Shown here one piece after another: positions 32,441 to 41,114 of a DNA stretch of 64,000 bases (within the stretch, counting starts at the first letter, position 1; each line of letters opens with the position of its first letter). Under the pieces are notes generated by a model that worked only from the letters and a program-made list of their open reading frames with translations, was not told where the DNA came from and made no database searches. This stretch comes from an uncultured Clostridia bacterium (GTDB lineage: Bacteria; Bacillota; Clostridia; Oscillospirales; Oscillospiraceae), in contig CAKNRQ010000001.1 of the NCBI GenBank assembly GCA_930990965.1, forward strand, positions 186,001 through 250,000. Reading direction: 5' to 3'. Position numbers and translations under genes: made by a program.

Positions 32441-33712
32441 TTAGGCTATATTGATTACTCCCTCAAGCTTTTCGAAGGTTTGTAGCTTTAGTTCTTGAGT
32501 AGCTTCATTATAAATATCCATAGTGGTGGTGATATCAGCGTGACCCATAATCTCTTGGATGACCTTTAGGTTTGTCCCAGTCTCACAGAGCCGTGTACAG
32601 AATGTGTGGCGAAGATTATGAGCCGAAAAATGCGGTAGCAATTCTGGCTTCCGGCTCTCCTTTTCAGCTTGCTCAGATTCTGCAAGATTATAGTCTCTCA
32701 CAATACGCTCTATTGCCCTATTTATGCTGTGAGGATTTAGTATCTCGTTGAATCGGTTGGAAAACACAAAACCGCTATACCCATCAACCACCGATTGATT
32801 GACGCCTGACTCCATCTGCCTTATTCTCTCGCTGATTAAGGCATCCCTAACAGCAGCAAACATGGGAATTATCCTTTCACCGGCTTTGGTCTTAGGTGTG
32901 GATATGCGGAACGTACAACCACCACCGTCCTCAGATGGTCTGTACGTCAAGTTGTGGTCTATCGTAATGATGTTCTTCTGGAAATCACAATCCTGCCACC
33001 TGAGCCCCGCTACTTCCCCCACGCGACAACCGGTACCAAGCATAAAAGTGAATACAGGGAGCCAATGTCTATATTTGTAGTTGCTTTTGATAAACCCAAC
33101 AAAAGCCTCCTGTTGTGGCACCGTCAGAGCATGACGCTTTGGTTTTTCCCAGTCGTGGCTCTTCTTAATATCAGCCATAACACCATCCGTTGGGTTTGTT
33201 CGTATCAGCCCATCTCTCACAGCTATCGTAAAGACAGGATGCAAAACCGTATGGATATTTTCCAAGCTGTTAGGTTTAAACCCTACATCCCTCATTAAAT
33301 GTATGTAGAATTTTTTAATATGGCTGAATTTTATAGATGAAATATTCCGAGTCCCGATGTCTTCACGAACATACTTATTGTACATGTACTTGTAGTTTGT
33401 TCTGGTGGATGGTTTAAGCTCATACTTACTCTCGATATATTCATCAAAAAGCCTATTGAGCGTCATGCGGTTAGCAACAAAGGTGTTTATGCCGTCGTCC
33501 AGGTCTCTTTGGATAGCCTTCTCCATGTCTCTGAGCGCTACACATTTTCTCTTCCCGTTTGGAATTTTGTCTGTTTCTACCAACTTCCAGCTATATACGC
33601 TGCGTCGTTCACCATTTAAGTCTTCATACCTGTACTCGTACTTGCCATCATTCCTTTGCAATTCTCCTTGCCGGAGAATCCGTCCTTTATTGTCGCGCCT
33701 CTTATCGTTCAT
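32441..33712 (-). CDS. Tn916-type tyrosine recombinase (integrase)
   Basis: This 423-residue site-specific recombinase would catalyse integration and excision of the element. The N-terminal arm-binding domain (GRILRQGELQRNDGKYEYRYEDLNGERRSVYSWKL) is the Tn916/Int type, followed by a SAM-like core-binding domain (~80-160) and the catalytic domain. Catalytic residues are visible: Arg in GTGCRVGE, H-x-x-R in HNLRHTF, His in MGHADI and Tyr in MDIYNEAT. The ATG at 33712 follows AAGGAGATATT. It is the last gene transcribed on the element's left side and lies next to the excisionase. Confidence 0.93.
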   Translation of the reverse strand: MNDKRRDNKGRILRQGELQRNDGKYEYRYEDLNGERRSVYSWKLVETDKIPNGKRKCVALRDMEKAIQRDLDDGINTFVANRMTLNRLFDEYIESKYELKPSTRTNYKYMYNKYVREDIGTRNISSIKFSHIKKFYIHLMRDVGFKPNSLENIHTVLHPVFTIAVRDGLIRTNPTDGVMADIKKSHDWEKPKRHALTVPQQEAFVGFIKSNYKYRHWLPVFTFMLGTGCRVGEVAGLRWQDCDFQKNIITIDHNLTYRPSEDGGGCTFRISTPKTKAGERIIPMFAAVRDALISERIRQMESGVNQSVVDGYSGFVFSNRFNEILNPHSINRAIERIVRDYNLAESEQAEKESRKPELLPHFSAHNLRHTFCTRLCETGTNLKVIQEIMGHADITTTMDIYNEATQELKLQTFEKLEGVINIA

Positions 33713-33785
33713 AATATCTCCTTCCGACAAGAGCTATCGCGATAGCTTAATTATATTATACAACAAATATCTCATAAATTCAACA

Positions 33786-33992
33786 TCATACGACGTTTAA
33801 TTTGTCAATATACGACTCAAAAAGTTTCTTTTTTATCTGTGGTCTATTACCATTCCATATAACGAAATCAGCATTAGGATTCTCACTGGCTATCTTTCTC
33901 AACTTATTCTCTCCAATCCTAAAGTATTTGGCTGCTTCCTCGATAGTCAGTGTATACTGCTGCCAATACGGGATCTCTTGTGTTGCCCTCAT
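33786..33992 (-). CDS. xis: Tn916-type excisionase
   Basis: This 68-residue basic DNA-bending protein resembles Tn916 Xis: [43 protein letters not shown], with a winged-helix MerR-like start. It steers the recombinase towards excision. It has an AGGAGGTAAATT site and sits 74 bases upstream of the integrase gene. Confidence 0.85.
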   Translation of the reverse strand: MRATQEIPYWQQYTLTIEEAAKYFRIGENKLRKIASENPNADFVIWNGNRPQIKKKLFESYIDKLNVV

Positions 33993-34012
33993 AATTTACC
34001 TCCTATAAAAAT

Positions 34013-34039
34013 CAGCAGGACTCATACAGAGTCCTGCTG
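34013..34039 (-). terminator. Terminator between the dUTPase gene and xis
   Basis: A 10-bp stem (34013-34022 with 34030-34039) has a 7-base loop and TTTTT on the minus strand. It separates the phage operon from xis-int. Confidence 0.75.
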
Positions 34040-34046
34040 CAATTAT

Positions 34047-34556
34047 TCAGTCAGTCGAACCTAGCCCACCGGTTCGGGTGCTTTCAACATCGTCGTCATA
34101 GGTAATGCCATAAATAAGGAATATGCCCTGAGCGAATGCATCACCAGACTTCAGCTGGAGCGTCTTGCCATCCCTGCTATCGTTCGTTATCTTCAGCATT
34201 ATATGTCCTTCGTTCTTGGCATTATAGTAGTCGCTGTCAATTACGCCAACCGTGTTGTCCAGCTGTATGCGATACTTGAAACCCAGGCCGCTGCGCGGGA
34301 AGCAGCCGAGCCACCAGCCGGGATTTATTCTTACCCGGATGCCAGTAGGCACCTTGATGGACTGACCAGGCTCCAGCGTTATATCCATTGGAACAAAGAA
34401 GTCATTACCGGCAGAACCTGCAGTGGCGCGCTTCGGAAGCTTAATTCCGTCATACATCTCTCGTACGTTATCTTCGCTAAAGTCAGGGAATACGTCCTTT
34501 ATGTCCGTTGCGAACTGCTCGTAGCTGACCTTTTCAAACCTGCCTACTTTATTCAT
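34047..34556 (-). CDS. dut: dUTP diphosphatase (dUTPase)
   Basis: This enzyme hydrolyses dUTP to dUMP, keeping uracil out of phage DNA and feeding dTMP synthesis. The 169-residue protein has an N-terminal extension of ~40 residues. The trimeric dUTPase motifs follow: KRATAGSAGNDFFVP (motif 1), PRSGLGFKYRIQLDNTVGVIDSDYYN (motifs 2-3), FAQGIFLIYG (motif 4) and the C-terminal Gly-rich RTGGLGSTD (motif 5). It overlaps the upstream small gene by 4 bases. Confidence 0.92.
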   Translation of the reverse strand: MNKVGRFEKVSYEQFATDIKDVFPDFSEDNVREMYDGIKLPKRATAGSAGNDFFVPMDITLEPGQSIKVPTGIRVRINPGWWLGCFPRSGLGFKYRIQLDNTVGVIDSDYYNAKNEGHIMLKITNDSRDGKTLQLKSGDAFAQGIFLIYGITYDDDVESTRTGGLGSTD

Positions 34557-34834
34557 TCGTCTCCATGCTCTCCTTCTTTGGCTTTTTCTCTATACTCATC
34601 CAGAGCGTCAACCAGATAGTCATACTCATCCTCGCTCAAATCTTCCATGAGAATATAATCTTGGTGGCGATAGTACCCTGCTTGTTTCAGAAATATGTTC
34701 AGTTGCTCACCTATGTACGTCAACTCGTTATCTCCGTATCCGAATTCGCCATACAACGATTTGCTCGACTCCATAGTGTAATGTGAGCCGTATTCGTTTG
34801 TCAACTCAAATCTGATAGTGGTTGCATTCTCCAT
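34553..34834 (-). CDS. Acidic small phage protein of unknown function
   Basis: This 93-residue acidic protein (ENATTIRFELTNEYGSHYTMESSK..., ending EKAKEGEHGDE) fits no family I recognise. Its start abuts the nrdG stop and its end overlaps dut by ATGA, so it is tightly embedded in the nucleotide-metabolism operon and is presumably translated. Confidence 0.65.
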   Translation of the reverse strand: MENATTIRFELTNEYGSHYTMESSKSLYGEFGYGDNELTYIGEQLNIFLKQAGYYRHQDYILMEDLSEDEYDYLVDALDEYREKAKEGEHGDE

Positions 34835-35316
34835 TAGCTTATCCTCTCTGCGTATTGATTATCTGAAGCCAATTCTACGCCCAACACCTCATCGTAAACG
34901 TGAGGCCGGTTTGGTATATATCGGCCAAACTTAACTATGATGTTATTATAGCCACGGAGTAGTTCAAGCTGCCTGGGGATCTCGGAGGGATAGTAGCCTG
35001 TATAAATGATAAATGGGCAGTCGCAACCCTTCTTACGGAAGAAAGCTATAAGAGGAGCCAGTTCATTTATCTGGAGCATTGGCTCCATCCCACCTACTAC
35101 CACGGCCTTAGTTATGGGATTGTCCGCATAATAGCGATAAATCTGTTTATCGGGAATGTCGAGTGTAGGACTTCGTGATAGGGGGGCGTTTTGACACACC
35201 CCTAAGTCCAGCCCCGCTTCCGTGCAGCATTTAAAGTCACAATAGCAAGTATTTATGAAAAGAGAGGGTCGCTTATAATTAACGAAATCTTCTGATACAA
35301 CTCCCTTTACACGCAT
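34834..35316 (-). CDS. nrdG: Anaerobic ribonucleotide reductase activating protein-like, 4Fe-4S
   Basis: NrdG uses S-adenosylmethionine and a 4Fe-4S cluster to make the glycyl radical on NrdD. The 160-residue protein has LFINTCYCDFKCCTEAG...GVCQNAP, then AVVVGGMEPMLQ and FIIYTGYYPSEIP, which fit the NrdG fold. The cysteines do not show the textbook CxxxCxxC; they read C-x-C-x3-CC with another Cys before QN, as in a phage subgroup. The ATG overlaps the nrdD stop (TGATG), so the pair is coupled. Confidence 0.8.
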   Translation of the reverse strand: MRVKGVVSEDFVNYKRPSLFINTCYCDFKCCTEAGLDLGVCQNAPLSRSPTLDIPDKQIYRYYADNPITKAVVVGGMEPMLQINELAPLIAFFRKKGCDCPFIIYTGYYPSEIPRQLELLRGYNNIIVKFGRYIPNRPHVYDEVLGVELASDNQYAERIS

Positions 35317-37238
35317 CACATGACCTCATTATTCGATAGCACATTGTACCACTTGCGGCGGTTAAACTCCTGCTTTCTTATTCTCTGGTAACTGCTTACG
35401 GGGGTGTAAAATCCCACGACCCTCGCGTAAGTATCTGCAATTGGTTTACCACACTTCGGGCAGCTCTTGGCGCCTATGAAAGCGTGCTTGTCCGCACACA
35501 CAGAAATCTTTGTTGTGAAGGCAAAATACATTACCCCGCTTTGTGCAACGTAGTTTAGCATATCCCAGGCAGTCTCTTCGTTTGGAAATCGATTCTCTAT
35601 ATCGATATGTGCTATACACCCTCCACCGCACTTGGCGTCAAAAAGCGAGCCAAGCCTACACTTCTCCTGTATCGTACACTTCTCAGTTAGGGGAATCCAC
35701 TGATTAGACAGTATGAAGTAACGATCGTCCTCGAAAAGTAGATTGTTGGCAGTACACATTACGCCTGCACAGTTCTCTGCGGGAATCATCTCGAGGTTAA
35801 ACGTGAAATCGCATTTAAAATTATCTTTGATGTCATTTATCGTATCGAGAATTCTCGTAGCGAACTCAACAGCTTCTTCGGAATAATACTTGTAACCAAG
35901 CTCATCCTCGGTTATTAGGCCGAACATATCCATAACCTCAAATATACCAATTCCGCCAATGGTGCAAAACTGTTTATCAAGCTCGACGGCTCCATCCCTA
36001 TAATTAGGCAGCAGCCCTTTCTCTATATTTCGCTTTAGAATATGCCGCATCGAATAAAGAGCTTTGCAGTTTAGCAGGACCCGGTCACGAAGGATTTGGA
36101 TGTATCTGTCTTTATCGAACCCGCTTTCATAGGCTATTCGAGCTAGATTAATAGTGCTCACGCGGCAGGAACCAACACTGAGCGCAGTTCCACCTATGGA
36201 GTTGATGAACGCATCCAGTTTATGTGTGTCGCTGAGTAAACGGCAGCAGTTCGACAGTATGCCTATATTATCACTGACGAAGAAATTGGAATCACTCCAG
36301 CGTATATTGTGCTTGCTCGCCCACCGTGCGAACTCTTCGTCTTGGAACTTACCGTCTTTGTAGTACAGCGAATAAGTCAAAACAGGGTATGTAAACATAT
36401 TGGTTTCCCTTGTTTCGCTTACCACATCCATGAAGACCTTTTGAAACTCGATTAAATCCTCAATATGGTCTATCGCCATTGTCCCGTCAGGGAAAACTGT
36501 GCCGCCAAACAGTGATTCGAGATACGGCCGGTCAAATATAGAGACGTTCGTAAAGGCCGACTGGTCAATCCTCAGGAATGGCTGATTGAGCCTATATATG
36601 AACTTCTGAAACTGCTGGCGGGCATAGTAATCTGGGTCTTTCATGTAATAGTCGCCTTCAACATCCTTCTTCCAGAAGTACCATGCCCATATGAGAACGT
36701 TGGGGAGCCCAACAGCGCCAGATTGCCTGTTGCTGAGGAAGGAAACGAACTCAATAACATCGTCGAAATATGTAGTGAGGTGCTTAGGTGCTTGGTTATT
36801 GTAGTTGTCCAAGAAGAACAGACCCTCAGTGGCAAGGCGTGTCAAATCATTAGCCCAGCAATATGGAAAAAACGACGAGGTAGTACTGTCATTGAGGTAA
36901 AAGCCCTTATTGAATTCCTGCTCAAGCCATTCTCTAGCCGTCATTAAACCCCATTGCTTCTTGATAGTCATAAAAATCTTGTTCAAAGCAAAAAGCTTGT
37001 CTGCGCTCTTACCTTTTTCTGTCATGAAGCTGCGTATATCCTTGTGGTTTGCGTTCGCGTTGGGGTCGATCGACGCGTCAGCCAGTGTATCTTTTTGAAC
37101 GAAGTTGTCGATAAACTCGGAATAATCTAGCTGACTGGGGTGAAGCCCATTTAGATACTCAAAGTCCTCTCCATACTTGGTTTTAAGATACTCAAGGCTT
37201 CTCTCAAAGTCCTTGGAAAGCTTAAGGCTTATTTCCAT
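35316..37238 (-). CDS. nrdD: Class III anaerobic ribonucleoside-triphosphate reductase
   Basis: This oxygen-sensitive enzyme reduces NTPs to dNTPs. The 640-residue protein shows the active-site region around NMFTYPVLTYSL and NCCRLLSD and the C-terminal zinc site (VCADKH... CPKCGKP). The glycyl-radical segment ARVVGFYTPVSSYQ carries the radical Gly. No obvious N-terminal ATP-cone is visible. It lies between a glutaredoxin-like gene and nrdG, each overlapping by TGATG or similar. A class III enzyme only works without oxygen, which marks the host as anaerobic. Confidence 0.95.
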   Translation of the reverse strand: MEISLKLSKDFERSLEYLKTKYGEDFEYLNGLHPSQLDYSEFIDNFVQKDTLADASIDPNANANHKDIRSFMTEKGKSADKLFALNKIFMTIKKQWGLMTAREWLEQEFNKGFYLNDSTTSSFFPYCWANDLTRLATEGLFFLDNYNNQAPKHLTTYFDDVIEFVSFLSNRQSGAVGLPNVLIWAWYFWKKDVEGDYYMKDPDYYARQQFQKFIYRLNQPFLRIDQSAFTNVSIFDRPYLESLFGGTVFPDGTMAIDHIEDLIEFQKVFMDVVSETRETNMFTYPVLTYSLYYKDGKFQDEEFARWASKHNIRWSDSNFFVSDNIGILSNCCRLLSDTHKLDAFINSIGGTALSVGSCRVSTINLARIAYESGFDKDRYIQILRDRVLLNCKALYSMRHILKRNIEKGLLPNYRDGAVELDKQFCTIGGIGIFEVMDMFGLITEDELGYKYYSEEAVEFATRILDTINDIKDNFKCDFTFNLEMIPAENCAGVMCTANNLLFEDDRYFILSNQWIPLTEKCTIQEKCRLGSLFDAKCGGGCIAHIDIENRFPNEETAWDMLNYVAQSGVMYFAFTTKISVCADKHAFIGAKSCPKCGKPIADTYARVVGFYTPVSSYQRIRKQEFNRRKWYNVLSNNEVM

Positions 37239-37453
37239 CACATATCACTCCCCTGCTCGTCAACCCATTTGACTGCTCGGTTAAAATCGTACAGCTCGCT
37301 GCCTACCTCTAGCGCTGGGGCAGATTTAAGCCCCAGCGCCAGCATAGTGTCCATGTCAGTATTCTCCGTATATACTATTCCCTTCTTGTCAAGCTTCATT
37401 TTTAGAACCTTGCATTTTGGGCAGCCTGTCGAATATAAAACTACTTCTTTCAA
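37238..37453 (-). CDS. Glutaredoxin-like protein
   Basis: This 71-residue thioredoxin-fold protein has the redox motif CPKC (YSTGCPKCKVLKMKLDKKG) and the cis-Pro segment SAPAL. It could supply electrons for ribonucleotide reduction or other phage functions. The TTG at 37453 follows GGAGGTGG; the in-frame ATG at 37474 lies upstream of that site and is unlikely. The stop overlaps the nrdD start. Confidence 0.82.
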   Translation of the reverse strand: MKEVVLYSTGCPKCKVLKMKLDKKGIVYTENTDMDTMLALGLKSAPALEVGSELYDFNRAVKWVDEQGSDM

Positions 37454-37466
37454 TCTTCCACCTCCA

Positions 37467-38297
37467 TCAATCATCCAGCAAATCAGCTAACGCTGCTGTC
37501 TTGCTTCTCTCTATCTTAACTAGTTGGACATGCCCGAATTCCGGCAGCCCTTTTAACCGGTCGATCATTGCGAGCAAGCCGTTATTTTGCCTAAAGACCT
37601 CCGAGTCAGTCTGACGATAATCGCCGTTGAACCAGATTGATGAGCCTTCGCCTACCCTACCTACCAGCAATTTTGCGTGGCCTTTGGTAAGGTTCTCTGC
37701 CTCGGAGCACATGATTATTGAATTACAGATATCGCGTCCGCGTATAAAGCCGAGGTGCATAGCTTCAATTTTCCCCTGGCTCATCATAAGCCGAAGACTG
37801 TCCACGCCGCCAAGGTGGTCTGCCAGTGGCATGACAAACGGCAGCAGCTTATCCATATACTCTCCCGGAAGATGTCCTATAGGCTTCGTGTCCTTAACCT
37901 CATAGTTGTTGCGCACCCACACAATGCGGTCATATTTGCCGCGTTCTATAAGGTCTAACGCAGCGGCGCACATAAGCATGTCCTTGCCTACGCCATACCC
38001 ACCGGTGAGCACTTTAATAGTTATGTCCGGCTGATAAAGCATGTCTATGGCAAGCTGCTGGTGTATGTTTCTCGGTTTAACCGTGCCCATGAACCGTCCC
38101 TTTATAGTTTTAAACGGTACTGGTTTTAGCTCGGTGCCGCCCCAACGAAGCTGGTCTACCACGTCACCATCTTCGTTATACACGACGAGGTATTCGTTAG
38201 TCAGCAGCTCAAAGCGGTTGTTGTGGGGATCGGCATAGAACTCTGCGAGCTGCTCGTCAGGGAGCATAATCTCCTTATATCCTCGGTAATCCTCCAT
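37467..38297 (-). CDS. PhoH-family ATPase
   Basis: This 276-residue P-loop protein has Walker A LTGGYGVGKDML and the PhoH-typical KPRNIHQQLAIDML lead-in, NNYEVKDTKPIGHLPG, the SEAENLTKG region and GDYRQTD. PhoH-like ATPases are common in phages of many types, and their role is unknown (RNA metabolism is often suggested). It lies between clpP-like and glutaredoxin genes. Confidence 0.88.
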   Translation of the reverse strand: MEDYRGYKEIMLPDEQLAEFYADPHNNRFELLTNEYLVVYNEDGDVVDQLRWGGTELKPVPFKTIKGRFMGTVKPRNIHQQLAIDMLYQPDITIKVLTGGYGVGKDMLMCAAALDLIERGKYDRIVWVRNNYEVKDTKPIGHLPGEYMDKLLPFVMPLADHLGGVDSLRLMMSQGKIEAMHLGFIRGRDICNSIIMCSEAENLTKGHAKLLVGRVGEGSSIWFNGDYRQTDSEVFRQNNGLLAMIDRLKGLPEFGHVQLVKIERSKTAALADLLDD

Positions 38298-38304
38298 AGG
38301 CACC

Positions 38305-38949
38305 TCAGATTATTTCGCCAAGCTCGCAATCTTCGCCGATTATGTAATCTACAAACCCCTTCTCTTTGGCTTCGTCATTAAACATATACCACTCGATACG
38401 GAGCTTGCTGTCGTATTCCTCGCCTGTAAGCTTGCTGTTATCGAGCACAAAATCCCTAATACGCGCCATGACCTGCTTATCAAAAAGGAGCTTGTCCTGA
38501 GCCTTTGCCCCGGAGTCATATGTACCATAAGAGCCATCGTGCATGAGATACTTGGCATGCGGCATTGCAAAACGCTTATGCCCGGCAAGTTCGATCAGGA
38601 AACCCATAGAGTAAGCATAACCCATGTTCACCGTGTACACCGGCGTCTTGCTGGACTTTATCACGTCTATAAGCATGAACCCGGCGTCAATCTCACCACC
38701 ATTGCTGGCAATGTACAGGCAAATGGGCTGCCTTTCTTCCGGTGGCAAGGCTCCATCCATCCTGTTATACTGGATGATGTGTCGCACAAGCTCGCTTACA
38801 GCCTCCTGCCTTACGTCCTCATAGAGGAAAAGCTTGCGCTGCTTCAGGTCGTTCAGGTAGAAGCTCTCCTGTACGAGGCCATTTTCCTCTACTAGGCCGA
38901 GCAGGTCGATCTCCATGTCGTAATAGCCCTTATTATTGTCTTTTCCCAT
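38305..38949 (-). CDS. ClpP-like serine protease
   Basis: This 214-residue protein has the ClpP/crotonase fold: LYIASNGGEIDAGFMLIDVI, the nucleophile in YAYSMGF and His in YLMHDGSYG. The C-terminal EEYDSKLRIEWYMFNDEAKEKGFVDYIIG is typical of ClpP and includes the third catalytic position. In phages such proteases can act in maturation or host takeover, but this one sits in the early nucleotide operon. No ClpX or ClpA partner is nearby. Confidence 0.88.
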   Translation of the reverse strand: MGKDNNKGYYDMEIDLLGLVEENGLVQESFYLNDLKQRKLFLYEDVRQEAVSELVRHIIQYNRMDGALPPEERQPICLYIASNGGEIDAGFMLIDVIKSSKTPVYTVNMGYAYSMGFLIELAGHKRFAMPHAKYLMHDGSYGTYDSGAKAQDKLLFDKQVMARIRDFVLDNSKLTGEEYDSKLRIEWYMFNDEAKEKGFVDYIIGEDCELGEII

Positions 38950-38985
38950 AGTGTTCTCCTTGTTGTATATATGATTCCGGCTGTC

Positions 38986-39540
38986 TCAAAGCTCCTCTAT
39001 GCACATCTGGTGTATGCCGTTCGTCTTTAGGAGCCATTCAGCAGCCGCCCGAGACAAGCCGGACTCAGTGCCGTCGTTGCATATAACTTCAGCAGGGTAT
39101 TCGTCCAGCGCCGTTTCTGACGGATGCGCCTGCTGCTCTGCTGTGAGAGGACTTATATATCCGTTTCTAACGACTTTAACGAGCGTAGCGTCAAAGCCCA
39201 TCTCCCGAAGGAACTCAAGCTCGTTCGGGAACCGGCAGTCGGGTATAAGCACGTAATCCCACTCGTCTTTAAATATCCTCAGGATGCTAGCAATAAACGC
39301 AACCCAGAAGTCCGGGTTTACATCACGAATTTTATCAGTCCCTACATATTGCAGCAGGCAGCGACCGTACTCGTCTTTTCCCCCGTCCCAGTCAAAGTAT
39401 TGTCGGCAGACAAACTTGAGTAAATCAGCATAGTGCGTTATAAGTACTGAATATCCATCTGCTTCTAAAGCCCGGCGCATAACGGAGGCGAGCTTGTCCT
39501 TGCCGTGTCCCGCCTTGCCGCTGATGCATATGATTTTCAT
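38986..39540 (-). CDS. Deoxynucleoside monophosphate kinase-like protein
   Basis: This 184-residue P-loop kinase (Walker A ISGKAGHGKDKLA) resembles T4 gp1-type dNMP kinases: LLKFVCRQYFDWDGGKDEYGRCLLQYVGTD, then VLIPDCRFPNELEFLREMG. It would phosphorylate dNMPs to dNDPs for phage replication. It follows a possible ThyX gene and precedes the ClpP-like gene. Confidence 0.82.
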   Translation of the reverse strand: MKIICISGKAGHGKDKLASVMRRALEADGYSVLITHYADLLKFVCRQYFDWDGGKDEYGRCLLQYVGTDKIRDVNPDFWVAFIASILRIFKDEWDYVLIPDCRFPNELEFLREMGFDATLVKVVRNGYISPLTAEQQAHPSETALDEYPAEVICNDGTESGLSRAAAEWLLKTNGIHQMCIEEL

Positions 39541-39548
39541 TTTTCACC

Positions 39549-40265
39549 TCAATTCTTTATCGCCATCAAAAGGTCGCGGTTAATGAACCCGGCGCTCATC
39601 TCTTCCAGCGAGTCTGCCATATTCTCTACCGCCATCTTTACCTCCGGGTTAGCTCCGCCATCTTTATTACGCTCCTTATAGACATGGGCGAACTCAGTCA
39701 GGTTTATCCTGAAGATAAAGTTGGAAGGTATGGAGAGCATATAAAGCCCACGCTTAACATCTTTGTTCTTCTCCATACCTTTTAGTATGTAGCCATTTAC
39801 CCCGCGCACATACCGAGAACCGCCGACCTCCAATATCTCCGGGAGCTCAATACCCAGAGCAGCAAGCGCCTGGTCTGTGGTCACAATCTTCCCTTCATAG
39901 TAGCTGGACATCTCGCCACTGGAGAAATCTGCAAGCCTTGTGGACGAGCGTATTATCCTGTTGTTCATACGCATTGCGTGAGAATCAAGGTCGTCCTGCC
40001 CGGCTCGATGCAGCCCATACACGCTGAAGGATAAATCGATAAACCTCAGCATGGTTATATGCTGTGTGCCCCACTTAAACAATTTCCTGAGCCAGCCCTG
40101 GAGCTTATCGGTGGGGGCTTTGAGTCTGCCGCTGCCTGCAGCGCTGCAGTTCTTTACCTCCTGGCGTATCTCATTTTCAAGTTCCCTTGTAAGAGTCCGC
40201 TTAGAGAGGAACATTGAAATAATGGCGTCATCAACGCCATCTATATGGTTAAGGTATACTTCCAT
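39549..40265 (-). CDS. Possible divergent flavin-dependent thymidylate synthase (ThyX-like)
   Basis: This 238-residue protein has no certain family. LRFIDLSFSVYGLHRAGQDDLDSH, then RMNNRIIRSSTRLADFS, resembles the ThyX region that carries RHRxxSxxxxSxR. The C-terminal FRINLTEFAHVYKERN...ANPEVKMAVENMADSL resembles the ThyX end (LRxxxxAQPEIRxLA). In context it sits among dUTPase, dNMP kinase and ribonucleotide reductase genes with no other thymidylate synthase visible, which supports a dTMP-forming role. The exact ThyX motif is degenerate, so activity is uncertain. The ATG at 40265 is chosen over a TTG six bases upstream. Confidence 0.5.
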   Translation of the reverse strand: MEVYLNHIDGVDDAIISMFLSKRTLTRELENEIRQEVKNCSAAGSGRLKAPTDKLQGWLRKLFKWGTQHITMLRFIDLSFSVYGLHRAGQDDLDSHAMRMNNRIIRSSTRLADFSSGEMSSYYEGKIVTTDQALAALGIELPEILEVGGSRYVRGVNGYILKGMEKNKDVKRGLYMLSIPSNFIFRINLTEFAHVYKERNKDGGANPEVKMAVENMADSLEEMSAGFINRDLLMAIKN

Positions 40266-40267
40266 GC

Positions 40268-40603
40268 TCAACCTCTTTCTATTATTGGTATGCTATGAAG
40301 ATATTCATCCAGCACCGTAGTATCGACATCTGTGAGATTCCATCGCTCATTCTCTTTGGCTTCGTTGAGCGCAAACAGTAAGTCGTTAAGCATCGACGTC
40401 ATGTAATTGAAGTTAGCTGTCAGCATATCTATTTCACGCTTGTGCGAATCCAAACGACTCTCTGTCCAGGCGCGGTGGTCATAGTTCTCACTTCTAATGT
40501 TCTCGATGTTGCTATAAACCTCACAGAACCTAATCTCTGCGTCGTTGACCGTAAGAAATTGTTCAAACGGCTTACCAGCAACTGCTACATTGTTCTCAGT
40601 CAT
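40268..40603 (-). CDS. Small phage protein with an LDEYLHSIPI tail
   Basis: This 111-residue protein of unknown function is predicted to be mainly helical, with a possible coiled coil around residues 45-85 (ESRLDSHKREIDMLTANFNYMTSML). Its last residues VLDEYLHSIPIIERG share the pattern LDxYLxSIPI with the end of the adjacent upstream protein. Its stop overlaps the start region of the ThyX-like gene. Confidence 0.65.
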   Translation of the reverse strand: MTENNVAVAGKPFEQFLTVNDAEIRFCEVYSNIENIRSENYDHRAWTESRLDSHKREIDMLTANFNYMTSMLNDLLFALNEAKENERWNLTDVDTTVLDEYLHSIPIIERG

Positions 40604-40605
40604 AT

Positions 40606-40905
40606 TTACATCTCCTTTATAGGGATGCTCTTCAGGTACGCATCCAGTTCCGGCGCATCATCCCAGGCAGATTCGGGCGTCTCACGAGTTGGGCGCTCAT
40701 AGGCAATGGGTTCTCCGCTAACACAAATTTCTGAAATCCACGGGCTGCAAACCTCATACCCGTTGATGTACAGATGACCCGGTTCTGTCTGGACAAATCG
40801 CACGTTGCCCCAGCCATGCTGGTCTTCGCATTTAGACCATGCATCATAATCAAGCCAGGCAGATGTTGATGTGCCGAGCGCGTCTATTATGTCTTCTACT
40901 CTCAT
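40606..40905 (-). CDS. Small phage protein with an LDAYLKSIPI tail
   Basis: This 99-residue protein of unknown function is acidic and aromatic-rich (TSTSAWLDYDAWSKCEDQHGWGNVRF). It ends ELDAYLKSIPIKEM, sharing a short tail motif with the next gene's product. A ribosome site GGGAG precedes the ATG. Confidence 0.65.
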   Translation of the reverse strand: MRVEDIIDALGTSTSAWLDYDAWSKCEDQHGWGNVRFVQTEPGHLYINGYEVCSPWISEICVSGEPIAYERPTRETPESAWDDAPELDAYLKSIPIKEM

Positions 40906-40918
40906 AAGTCTTTCTCCC

Positions 40919-41098
40919 TCAGCATGTGCGCGGCGATAGGCGGCAGCCCATTACGAGCATACCAAGGCAATCCGAACACAGCTGTATATGAAAACTCTCG
41001 CCCTTACCTGTTGGGGTATAGTCGAGATGGATGTTCTCTTTAATGTCATGTTTATTAAGCGGCTTACCGCAGCAGTTACAATACTTAAAATCTATCAA
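40919..41098 (-). CDS. Small zinc-ribbon protein
   Basis: From a TTG at 41098 (CGAGGT upstream) the frame encodes 59 residues with two Cys pairs, YCNCCGKPL and LCSDCLGM, a typical zinc ribbon. The frame is open further upstream, but that part overlaps the next gene antisense to its sense and is not protein-like. Function is unknown, possibly nucleic-acid binding. Confidence 0.5.
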   Translation of the reverse strand: MIDFKYCNCCGKPLNKHDIKENIHLDYTPTGKGESFHIQLCSDCLGMLVMGCRLSPRTC

Positions 41099-41114
41099 GT
41101 TCTTATACCTCGGT

